Assembly (NCBI RefSeq): GCF_963675165.1
Contig: NC_087392.1
Coordinates: 1,317,001-1,381,000, forward strand
DNA length: 64,000 bases
Origin: Halichondria panicea
Taxonomy: Eukaryota > Porifera > Demospongiae > Suberitida > Halichondriidae
Reading direction: 5' to 3'
The notes beneath the pieces were generated by a model. It was not told the origin of the DNA and made no database searches. It was given only the letters and a program-made list of their open reading frames with translations. This document shows positions 1 to 10,011 of this stretch, in pieces. The first letter of the stretch is position 1; the number at the start of each line of letters is the position of its first letter. Both the position numbers and the translations under genes were made by a program.

Positions 1-3000
1 CACAATCTCGCAAATGTTGTCTCAGATTCTGTATCAGTGTTCACTTTGTGGCTACACTGTATTGCAGGATCCGTCTCCTTTGTTATCATGTGACATGCAT
101 ATGACCTGGGCGGACATGGAGGAAACAAAGAGAGTCTTGGGGTACACACCTCGTGTCAAATTGAGGGACGGTCTTCGAGAATTCATAGCGTGGTACAAGC
201 ACTATCACTCTCAGAATAAAACCAGTGAAAGATTGAAGTGAGTGTTGTTTTTGCAGTGACAATCTCTGTAGATTGATTTGTATAGAAACAGGAGTAGATT
301 CTGGTTGAAATTATCGTGTGTGTGCATTTACTTGTACGTAATAGTTATGTAATTGTTAATGTTGATTGTTGATACTAACTTGTAGGTGTACAGATTACGT
401 GACAATTAGCGCTATTACCACTTCAACTCTTTAATGTGTGGGGTTGTGTTTGCAGGGAGTTGTATGGGGAAGGGGAAGTTATTGCTACGATGGCAAAGGG
501 AAGGCTGGAGCAAAGAATCAGAGAGTACAATGACAGAATCAATGGTCTTAAACAAAGGTTAGAGAGCTGACAGTGCCTATAGATATTCCTCCAATGTTCA
601 GGTATTATCAGTATGCGAAAGATCGTGACATTCCATTACCTGTCCTTACAAAGAAGAGATTCATCTTCTACCCAGGTAAAGTATTTTCACCCAGTGCTCT
701 ATTATCACATCATGCAATGTGCTATCATGCTTGTGTAGGTAAGGAGTCACCTGGACACACTGTGATCAAGGCCCCTAGTTACAGAGGCAACCTGAAGGTA
801 TTCACTCAGTGTAATTATCCACTTGGCAATGGCATTTGAGAACAATCAAATGGTTGCAGCTTTTGGAGGAGCGTTGCCTGGCTACAGAGCAGTGTATAGC
901 ATTCACTAGTTCTGGGGAGTTTAAGAACCGACTGACTCCCATGAATAAGTGGGTGGCTACACCACAAGAGGATGGGATGTATGTGGCAGGTGAGTGAATA
1001 GGTGTTTGCACGCATTGTGTGGGTGTGTAGCCTCGAGACCAGGCCGTTCGTTGTCTGAAAGAACGGCCTGGTCTCGAGGCTATGTGGGGTGGGGGTGGAA
1101 AGGGTGTTTATAGGTGGGTGAAGCATAAGGGGAATTCTTGCAACTACGTATGTGCACATAATTATGGGACAGCTGTAGACTGTACATTGTTGATGCTTTT
1201 TACGTCAATTATTGTGTTGCAGACATAGACTTGTGTGCATCCGACCTACACTTCTGTGGAAAGCACTCGGATTGTGTTTACACAGGTGAGTGTGATTGTA
1301 GCTACTGGGGTGCTCATTAAACACTTTGTATAGGACCTGCCAACTACACTTGTGCGTGTCACCATGGCTACCTGAAGCTGGGGCAAAACTGTGTGGAAAG
1401 GTATAAACATTTCTGTGAATTTATTAACTCAATTAGCTGTGTCTTCGATTGCAGGTATGTGCAAGGTGATGTTGGAGCCACAGAGGAGGAGTGGATCTTG
1501 TCAGACCAGTTTGACGGGTTTAACTGGGAGGAGGTGGTTCGAGGGAGACCATTTGTGTTCTTCCAAGGCCTGGACTCCCCCGGAGGTGACTACCTGGTTG
1601 TAGAGGGGCGAAGTCTGGAGGAATTGAGGGATGTGTGTCTCTCCACTCGACACTGTCTGGCCTTCAACACTAACGGCATTCTCAAGGACTCTCTGCGGCC
1701 ACCTAGTGTGTGGGGCAGGTGGGCAGGGCCTCAATACCCCCAACACGGACTCTATGTCTTAGGTGAGACTATATACACATACCGTAATCGTTCTAATTAT
1801 AGAACCAGTAAAAAATAATTGAAACTATACGATTTTATATGGTAGTATATGGGAGTTATAAAAGAGGGCGTCCTAACCGAGGCTGGTTCTATAATTAGAA
1901 CACTTATGGTAATAAGTGTGTGTTGGTCATTCATTAGTGAGTGTATGGAACTTGCAAGATAGTACTCACTGCTGTGCACATAGCTACTGTTGCTATCTAC
2001 TACACTCTCTCACATACATTCTCATATTCCTACACAAACGTACATTGTTCTGAGACATTGTGAGAGATTGCTCACACACCATTCACTCTCTCCCTCTACA
2101 CAGATATCGACTATTGTAGCTTGAATTTGGAGCAATGTCCCCCTCACTCGCTCTGTCTGAAGAACTCTCCTGGTAACTACAGCTGTACCTGCACACCTCC
2201 CTGGATCCCCACCCATGACCACAGCTGTACCCTTGACCTCGTACACATTATACTGTCAACTGATTCGGAACAACTCCCCGGACTGATCAGTGTCATCAAC
2301 TCCACCTTAAACCATACCCAACACTCGGAGCAAATTGTATTTCATATCGTATTCATTGGAGAGCGATTCGTGATTGAATCCTATCTGAGTTGCTATGGCT
2401 ACAGCGACCACCCACAGATTGACATCACCATATTCAATGCTAGCCTGATAACAGAGCCTATTAAGGTGTACTCAAAAATCAGCCACGTTGGACACCTAGC
2501 CAGTACCGGAAATTTTGCAAGGTTCTACTTTCATCTCCTTTTTCCGGAGCTGAGTCGTGCAGTGTACCTGGATGTGGACACGGTTGTGTTAGGGGACGTG
2601 GCGGAGGTTTGGAGCACGCTACAGACAACAAACACACTCTTGGTGGCTGCTCCAAGGTTAGCATGATGTTGAGTTGTGTCAGTAGACTTCTTAAACTGTA
2701 TCTCTAAACAGTGAAATTGTTCCTTTATTGTATTATGTTTTTAAAACTCTAAAATTGTTCTGTAGAATCTCACCGACATATGGAGATATGTTGTCTGTAC
2801 ATGTCAAGACATTGTTTAGGGAACGGTTGGTTATTTATGGTCTATTTTGAAAGCTACAATCAAATTATTATTGTTTCACAGATACCAGAGGGAATTCAGA
2901 TCTGATGATGTTACTTTCAATGCTGGCGTATACGGAGTTAATCTTGACCTTTGGCGAGAGAATCGTATCCATGACGAAGTAGCGTATTGGATGAACCAGG

Positions 3001-3658
3001 TATAACAATAATAATGCTCCAAAATTATTTTTACCACAATAACATTTAATGCCACGTACGTACACCATCCACACACATTGTCTAACAACCCCCTCCCCCC
3101 CACTCACACACACAGCAAGCTAAAGCTCGACTGTGGGATTTTGGAACACAGCCAATCATGTTGCTAGCGGCTTATGAACAATGGGGACACTTGGACCCAC
3201 ACTGGAATGTTAATGGTGACTCTATTGCCATAGTATCATTATCAGTGAGTTACTCGCATGATCTCTCCAGGACTGGGCTGGAACACAGAGATGAGCAGAC
3301 GCGATCTGGACGAGGCAAAACTACTTCATTGGAGTGGGAAAAGTTTGTAGTCTATTTGTGCATGAATTCATTTCTCTTGCAGGAAAATTATATATTGGCA
3401 GCCTGTGAGCTACTAGCTAGCTATATATCAGCTTAGATAGTGGCTAATTCTAACTCATGTTGTAAATAAATAATGGTATTTTTGTCCATGCATGCAGGAA
3501 AACCATGGTTACCCGATGGACTATACAAAGATTTGTGGCATGCACATAATCCTCCGTCGTGCGGTGGGCACGGTCAATGCATCACCATGGAGACAGGCAT
3601 CTATACGTGCCATTGTGACAGTGAACATACAGGAAAACTTTGCAGCCAACGAAACTGA
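1..3658 (+). CDS. Epimerase-tail / EGF / GT8 glycosyltransferase fusion (5' partial)
   Basis: The gene enters from the left edge. The first visible exon (67-237) reads as the C-terminus of an NAD-dependent sugar epimerase (TWADMEETKRVLGYTP, then GLREFIAWYKHY). A helical stretch follows (exon from 456). Then comes a Cys-containing module (739-989) and an EGF-like domain (1223-1400), and the pair repeats (1455-1762, EGF from 2104). The GT8 domain runs from about 2226 to 3342 with the metal-binding motif YLDVDTVVLGDVAEVW and the C-terminal HWSGKRKPW signature. A last EGF (CGGHGQCI, then CHCDSEHTGKLC) ends at the stop at 3656-3658. Splice phases agree through most of about 13 exons. The junction near 545-582 is unresolved: straight reading hits a stop and the only fitting intron is about 38 bases. 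The product probably acts in the Golgi or is secreted and transfers sugar from a nucleotide donor. The donor and acceptor cannot be read from sequence. Confidence 0.85.
1028..1082. mobile_element. Short perfect hairpin of the TAGCCTCGA family
   Basis: Arms of about 22 bp (TAGCCTCGAGACCAGGCCGT...) flank a loop of about 11 bases. It lies in an intron of the epimerase/GT8 gene. The same outer bases recur at 7841-8916, 12241-12343 and 59056-59113, which suggests a non-autonomous inverted-repeat element. Confidence 0.7.
1790..1901. mobile_element. 112-bp inverted-repeat element in intron
   Basis: Nineteen-base perfect terminal inverted repeats (GTTCTAATTATAGAACCAG and its complement) bound a 74-base middle with no coding capacity. 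It sits between the second Cys module exon and the following EGF exon. No clear target duplication is seen. It is most likely a MITE. Confidence 0.6.
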
Positions 3659-3704
3659 CCAATTTTTACATCATTAATCCTATAAAAACTGAAATTAAAA
3701 CAAA

Positions 3705-4730
3705 TCATCTGTTCATTGATCTGAGTACAGTCAGCAGTTCAACACATAGTCTGTGTAGAGGGAGCCCAACCACGTTGAGATAGTCACCACGAACCCCCTG
3801 TACTAGTGTACCCCCCAGGCCTTGTATCCCATAGCCTCCAGCCTTTTCCCTGTGTATGTGGGTGTGAGGGGTACATAATAATAATAATATGATTATCAGC
3901 TAGGGTCATTAATGTACAATCATTGGTGTAACAAATACTCAGTCTGTTATACAAGACTCGACTCACAATGGCTCCCCTGACTCTATGTAGCTCTCAATGA
4001 TGTCATCGCTGTGCGTAGAGAAAGTGACCTCTGTCCCTTCATAGAACGAGTGTGTATTCATATCTCCGCCCATTGACCCCGCCCACCAGGCTAGAGTCAC
4101 TCCAGTGTACACATTGTGTGTGGTACCATTTAGTCTAGTATGAAACGACACTAGTACACAGTGTTAACGCAAAACACACACACACACACACTTGTTGAGC
4201 ATCTTCCTGGCATTGTCTGGTGTGTGTGGCTTCTCCAGGATTTCTCCATCTTTCTCCTAGTACATAAACAAGAGCACAAAATTATACATCATACTTATTT
4301 ATTGCATACTCACAATTACTGTGTCTGCTCCGACTGTCACTGCACAGTCAGGCCTGCCCTGCATAATCATAACATAATAAATGTAGCTATAAATTATACT
4401 GCATTTACATTTTAATTATGCACAACACATTAATTTTACTGCATTTTCGCTAAACATACTTTTTGCTTGGATGCTACATCAATCGCCTTTCCCTCTGAGG
4501 TACTGACAACATACTCCCAAGCATGAGCAAATTGACTTTTATCCAGATTCTCCTCAAATGATGATGGAATCACTTCCATTGGAAAGCTCTGAAAAATAGG
4601 TGGGGTAACATTATTTTCTAACTATCAAATTTCCACTTACTATATTCTCCAATATTTGTCTCCTCCAAGGTGACTGGCTTGCAAGGATCACCTTCCTCCC
4701 TCCCAGAAGCTTGTTGATTGGGGCTAACAT
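3705..4730 (-). CDS. ASMTL: Maf/ASMTL-like nucleoside-triphosphate pyrophosphatase
   Basis: Six exons give a Maf-family protein. The start at 4730 reads [20 protein letters not shown]. Then come [20 protein letters not shown] (about 4475-4596), the GADTVI motif (about 4315-4362), [15 protein letters not shown], the YTGVTLAWW strand, and finally [15 protein letters not shown] with [11 protein letters not shown] before the stop at 3705-3707. Maf enzymes hydrolyse modified or non-canonical nucleotides to monophosphates. Vertebrate ASMTL carries a methyltransferase domain after the Maf half. Here the protein ends with the Maf fold, so it is a Maf-only homolog. The usual SPRR substrate loop reads SPWR, a change at a normally conserved position. 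It converges with the upstream GT8 gene (47 bases between stops) and diverges from KLHL8. Confidence 0.88.
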
Positions 4731-4950
4731 GACTCCATGTATTGTATTGAAATGTAGGCAAAGATCGTCGATAGAGCTTTACATTGTGGCACAGCAGGTA
4801 AAGGGTCATGCAAAACAAAAGTGACTCTCTTTTTACAATAATTATACCTTGTTTATCTTGAAAGTGGTGAAACGTATCTATCATAGATAAAAATATCATA
4901 ATAAAAGATAGTAGAAGCTTCCTAGTATCTAGTAGAGTTCGGGTTGAGTC
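4731..4950. promoter_or_regulatory. Shared spacer of divergent ASMTL and KLHL8
   Basis: Only 220 bases separate the two start codons, so both promoters and 5' UTRs must lie here or overlap the first exons. I see no TATA box at a defined distance and no strong palindrome. The assignment is from gene arrangement only. Confidence 0.4.
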
Positions 4951-7543
4951 ATGAGCGATGCTCAAGAACAGAGTACCGAGGATGTCCAAGAACAAGGCTC
5001 CTCTCCTCCACTAGACCCTCCCGTTCTAATGGCAGAGCTTTCTCTCGAAGCAAACACACAAGACTCCAAGATATTCGAAGCTAAGGACCAACCGTGTCAA
5101 AGCTTTATCAGAATGCATCAATTGTGGGAAGAAAAGAAACTATGTGACGTTGTACTCGATGTAGGGGGCAAAGAGATCCATGCTCACCGACTTGTACTGG
5201 CAGCCTCCTCAAACTACTTCTACTCAATGTTTGTGCGAGACATGATGGAAAGCAGACAGGACCGAATTGAACTGAAAGGTGTCGATCCCGAGGCAATGAC
5301 AAAGCTAGTAGACTTTGCGTACTCAACAAAACTGGAGATTACTACGTCCAACGTCCAGTCCCTCATGACAGCCGCATCACTATTTGACTTCCCCGCTGTG
5401 TTCAATGCCTCGGCAACCTTTCTTGCCGGACAACTCCACCCGACGAACTGTATCGGTATTCGTATGTTTGCCAAATCTCATGGAAGCAAATCTCTCATCG
5501 AAGCTTCGTCTATCTACTTCAGAGAGAATTTTTTGGATGCCATTACAAGCGATGAATTTGTAAACATTGCCCCTGAAGACCTTGCTGATTTACTGGATAG
5601 TCCCCTGGTGAATGTCCGCTCAGAGGAGGACGTGTACCACGCTGTACAACTGTGGCTTGCTCACAATCCTGATGAGCGCAAATACACCCTCTCACTCGTT
5701 TTGTGTAAGGTCCGTCTTCCCCTCCTCTCTCCAAATTTCCTCACTCAAAACGTTGAAGCAAACCAGTACATCAAGAAGAGTCTGGATTGCCGAGATCTAA
5801 TCGATGAAGCCAAGAACTACCACCTCATGCCAGACAAGTTCAGGCACACCACAGAAGAGAAGTATAAGCCTAGGAAGTCTACCGTTGGTCTGCTATTCGC
5901 CATTGGTGGTCGGGGGTCCGTGGGAGAACCGTTCTGTAGCGTGGAGTATTACGATTTTCGTACAAACACGTGGCATGTGGGTCCTGACCTGAAGGCTCGT
6001 CGTCGGCATGTGGGCGTGGCTTGTTTGGATGGTGTCTTGTACGCTGTCGGAGGTCACGATGGAGACAAACACTTGAACACTGTCGAGCGGTTTGACCCCA
6101 AACTGGGACACTGGGAGTTTGTACAGTCTATGAGGAACCTGAGACGAGGGATTGCAGTGGGTGTGGCCGGAGAGCCCATGTACGCCGTGGGTGAGTGATT
6201 GTGTGTGCCCAGTGTTAGCCTATAAAGGTGTGTGTGGGTGTTGTACTATTTGCTTAGACTTATATCTCAAAGCGTGTCCTAATAATCCACTAAACTATGC
6301 CAAGTTTGTTTAGCATCTGCTGTATACTTTCGTTTTCCTTATAGGTATAAAACAAACTATAATAATATACACTCCTTGTGTACACCTGAGCAAAGTGCAT
6401 GCCAACCCTATTAGTAAAGGGAAGGTCTCTGTTTATCTTTTTGCAAGAGCAAAGCTTATTAATGCGCTGTGTCCTGGGCGGTACCGTTCACTGCAGTATC
6501 TCCTCACTCACACACACACACACACACACACACAGGTGGACTGGATGACCTCAGCTGCTACAAGGCTGTGGAGCGTTACGACCCACAGTCCAATGAGTGG
6601 AAAGAGGTGGCTAGTTTACACACACCCAGGGGAGGAGTAGGTGTGGCAACTCTCGGCAAGTACCTATATGCTGCCGGGGGCAATGATGGTGGAGCCTCAC
6701 TGGACACAGTAGAGCGATACCATCCTCATATTGACAAGTGGACAGAGGTGGGGCCCATGGCTAAGAGGAGGGCAGGCGTGGGACTGGCTGCCCTCAATGG
6801 CTACCTGTATGCAGTGGGAGGCTTTGATGATGCTTCTCCACTCAACACTGTTGAGAGGTGAATTATTGTATCTCTATATTAGCAAGGAACCAAAGCAGGA
6901 TGTTTGTAAAGAATGCAGTTGTTTTAGGACCTATTATTATACATGTAGCCTGCTTGATTATCAACTATTGTATGTAGAGGTATGTAGAGCAGATGCAATA
7001 GTCATTGTGTATATGCGTGTACTTTAACGGTGTGCTCATTCTTAGTCTATAATTAGATACCCTTAATAGTTGCCCTTAATAATATCAGGAGCACATGAGG
7101 AGATGGAGTGTCTTACTATGCGCATAGTATTGCGGACTCAATATTGTCTAACCACATTTCTTTGTGCTCCTGATAGTGTATATTGCCAATAGCCCAAGTA
7201 ATTTGGTCCCTCCACACACACACACTCTCTCTCTCTCTCTCTCTCCTATAGATACGACCCTGACTCCAACAAGTGGGAGTTTGTACAGCCCATGCACGTC
7301 TGCCGAGGTGGAGTGGGTGTGGCCTCACTGGGTGGGTACCTGTTTGCTATTGGGGGTCATGACGGGAGGACGTATCTAAACACTGCTGAGATGTACTGCC
7401 CTAAGTTCAACACCTGGACGATGGTGGCGAGTATGAACACTAGCAGAGCAGGTGCTGGGGTGGTCACATGTCCACTGACAAGCCTGGGGTTAAAGTTCAT
7501 GAACTCTGCACCCTCTAGGCCAGAATCGTTCGGTTCACTATGA
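4951..7543 (+). CDS. KLHL8: Kelch-like protein 8 (BTB-BACK-Kelch)
   Basis: Three exons, 4951-6190, 6536-6857 and 7252-7543, encode about 617 residues, close to the roughly 620 of vertebrate KLHL8. Order: BTB (about residues 50-155, CDVVLDVGGKEIHAHRLVLA), BACK (about 160-260), then six Kelch repeats with the GG...Y/W pattern (YAVGGHDGDKHLNTVERFDP, YAVGGFDDASPLNTVERYDP, FAIGGHDGRTYLNTAEMY). The family acts as a substrate adaptor for Cullin-3 ubiquitin ligases. Kelch wording and the C-terminal SRAGAGVVTC resemble KLHL8 more than other KLHLs. Both introns have canonical GT-AG ends in matching phases. Simple repeats (CA and CT) lie just before both acceptors. The last about 20 residues are unlike vertebrates. 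Confidence 0.92.
6508..6534. repeat. (CA)n microsatellite
   Basis: A run of CA dinucleotides ends at the splice acceptor of KLHL8 exon 2 and may be part of the polypyrimidine context. Confidence 0.9.
7211..7247. repeat. (CA)n(CT)n microsatellite
   Basis: A compound CA then CT run lies directly before the acceptor of KLHL8 exon 3 and supplies its pyrimidine tract. Confidence 0.9.
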
Positions 7544-7840
7544 TTGATTTTCATGTGCAAATACATTTTGTATGCAATACATAAAATGGCACACACGTAC
7601 GTACGTATACATGTATACTGTCATCACTTTTATCTCATAACAAAAAGTGTGCACATACTCTTGCCTGTTATTGTTTTACTCAACATTTTGATTTTTGTAC
7701 TGTATTCCCATTGTTTCATGTATAATTATAATATGTACAAATTAACAGTGATGGCAAATCACACAATCATGATGGTTGAGTGATTGAGTGCTGTGTAAAG
7801 AAAGAAAAGTGCAAATGATTTGGTAGATCTATGTACATCA

Positions 7841-8916
7841 TAGCCTCGATCCCAGGCCGAGTTTTCGCTTTTATAACGGTTAGGCGAACAACTGGGCCTG
7901 GTACTAGTTGTCTGCGCATGCGTCAAATTTTCATTGTATATTTGTGGTCGGCAAAAATATTTAATAAATCAATAATTGAAATTTGTACACAGAAAATGCA
8001 CAGAGTGAGTACACAAAAGATGCACATAGGGAGCTGCTTCACAAAGGCCTGGGGAGTTGCCAGTTGTGCTGCAGCACAATTACAGTGACCCAGGGCAACT
8101 TCAGGATGATTGAATGCCTTCAAATTACGTTTCAAAAAGATTTAGCAGGCTGCTGGACTTCTCTGATTCTAGGCCCCAACTCGTAACTCATTGCTTGAGA
8201 AAACGTAGATTCTCTTGATGTCTCTGAGCTACCCAGCAACAGGTCATACTCCAGTCCTGTGTCTGTGAGTATAGGACAATATTAAAAGAAACCAAAGACG
8301 GTTAAACCCTTACCTCAAACTGTCCAGTCTCGTCCGTTAGTATAGCCAAGAGGAGCACTGTTGGGATAGCTGGATATTAGCCATTGCGCCTGTACAGAGA
8401 AGTAGACATTCTAAATACGTGTAGATCTATACATATTAAATTTCTCGGTTATAGTGTCATTGTCGACGAGCTGATGATGGCAGCACCAAGTTCTCTAGCT
8501 CACACTCTTCACTTGATCCACCATATTAATGATGAAACTATAGTCTACCTACATTCTTGCCAAACATGAACAAGACTTGATAGCATAGCCGGCCATAGGG
8601 CCCACACAAAAATATCTGACCTTAACAAGCTTGACAAAGCTTTATACCTCTTCCCTTGTTGTTCAGTCTTCAGAATAAGCTTCAGAGAAGAGAGAAGCTT
8701 CAGCTAAGAGCCATTCCAATCGATTCCAATAATGATAAAACGGGAACTGACTTCTAGTACACGATAGTACACGAATATAAATGTCACGAAAGTGAACGAG
8801 AATATCCATTCGTCAGAATCTGACGAACGACTGACGCATGCGCAGACAACTAGTACCAGGCCCAGTTGTTCGCCTAACCGTTATAAAAGCGAAAACTCGG
8901 CCTGGGATCGAGGCTA
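7841..8916. mobile_element. 1.08-kb non-autonomous TIR transposon (Mutator-like)
   Basis: Perfect 85-bp terminal inverted repeats start TAGCCTCGATCCCAGGCCGA and match base for base at both ends (7841-7925 and 8832-8916). A perfect 9-bp direct repeat, TGTACATCA, flanks the element at 7832-7840 and 8917-8925. Long TIRs with a 9-bp target duplication are typical of Mutator-like elements. The roughly 0.9-kb interior shows no transposase-like reading frame, so it must be mobilised in trans. Identical arms and intact duplication suggest a recent insertion. Confidence 0.82.
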
Positions 8917-8925
8917 TGTACATCA

Positions 8926-9240
8926 ATGATTCAATCAGTTGAAAAGACCATAACAAAAGACAGTTACAAGTTTCGGGTATATCTTGCTGCATTTCCTTGC
9001 AGTTTAGTAGTTTTATCTCGTACCATTGTGACTACCAAAGGCTTTGACAATGCAACAGGAATGGTGGGTTGTGTCCGATTATATAGTGCCTGCAACAATG
9101 AAAGCACCGCGGGTGCTGATGCCTCGGTGGAAGTGCCAAAGCTACATAACATAAAACTAGCTTTTAAAAGAAGCCAAGAATTAATTTTCTGCATGCGAAT
9201 AGTGGGTAATGATCAACCATGATTGTTGTTAAAAACGATC
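8926..9240 (-). pseudogene. Degenerate copy of the last ARHGEF17 exon
   Basis: Reading the minus strand gives peptides such as RTQPTIPVALSK and VVRDKTT-like VRDKTTKLQ, matching LTQPPIPVALPKGHV and VVRDKTTLLVTGG of the true last exon at 12544-12906. The copy lacks the GGNGCEDL segment and has no upstream exons nearby. It is a duplicated, decayed exon, not a gene. Confidence 0.7.
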
Positions 9241-9590
9241 GATGCCAAAAGTTCAAGTCTAAAATTAATGGCTGCAAGTCAGCAGAGCCTTGCAGCTCTC
9301 TGCTCACTCTTGCAGCTACCAATAGCTAGCGTTCTAGTGCAGAGCTAACTACTAAGTAGAGTAGTAACACTCGGTGAACAAGTTTTACTACGGACTCTTC
9401 TGAAAAGGCTGCAATGGCATTCCAAGTAAGCAAAACTAGGCATAACTCGAGAACAAAGCATTATTTTGCAAATCCACGAATTAAAATCCAAGTAAACATG
9501 ACTAGAAGCCTATAGAAACTCTTACTTGCACTTGATTCATCCTTGAGCAGCTGTAGCGGTCTACACACACACACAGACACACAGACACAC

Positions 9591-9867
9591 TACCGTATAC
9601 CGTATATTTCGAGGGTATAAATGTTCGCGGTTTTCGCGGATTGAGCCTGTACCGCGAAAATTTATACCCACGAAAATTTATAATAGTAGGCGTGTTCAGT
9701 ATTATGGATTCGAGGCTAACAGTGGAGTGGTACAGCTGCATGTTGATGTGCGCATGCGCCAAAAGGCTGGAACTCAGACCACGAAAATAAAATCTGCGAA
9801 ATCCTTTGTAATGGTCCATCCGCATCCGCGAAAATTTATACCCTCGAAATATACCCGCTATACGGTA
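9591..9867. mobile_element. 277-bp MITE, TACCGTATAGCGGG family
   Basis: The ends are inverted copies of TACCGTATAGCGGGTATATT followed by CGAGGGTATAAAT (the left end has TACC in place of TAGCGGG). The termini carry TA, as in Tc1/mariner-type insertions. Related copies lie at 20685-20817 and 26470-26669. It lies about 145 bases upstream of the next gene's start codon, so it may sit in the promoter. Confidence 0.7.
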
Positions 9868-10011
9868 CCTCGCTTGCGCATGCGCACCGAGGCATAATAA
9901 TATGGGTTCTTGCACATTCTTACTGGAGAAGGCAGTGCTAGGCTGGGCCCCTAGTACATTGTTCTGTATACTGCACTGGTAGGAGTGGTACATGGCTAGA
10001 GCTGAAGAAGG

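Larger units (their letters stand above)
7705..9240 (-). repeat. Partial segmental duplicate of the ARHGEF17 3' end
   Basis: Sequence at 7705-7840 plus 8917-9240 is similar, in the same order and orientation, to 12220-12900, which is the 3' flank and last coding exon of the ARHGEF17-like gene. Shared blocks include GCAAATGATT, GTGATGGCAAATCACA, AAAAGACAGTTACAAGTTTC and TAGTTTTATCTCGTACCA. The copy here is interrupted by the transposon at 7841-8916. The other copy carries a different hairpin at 12241-12343. The duplication therefore predates both insertions. Confidence 0.75.
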
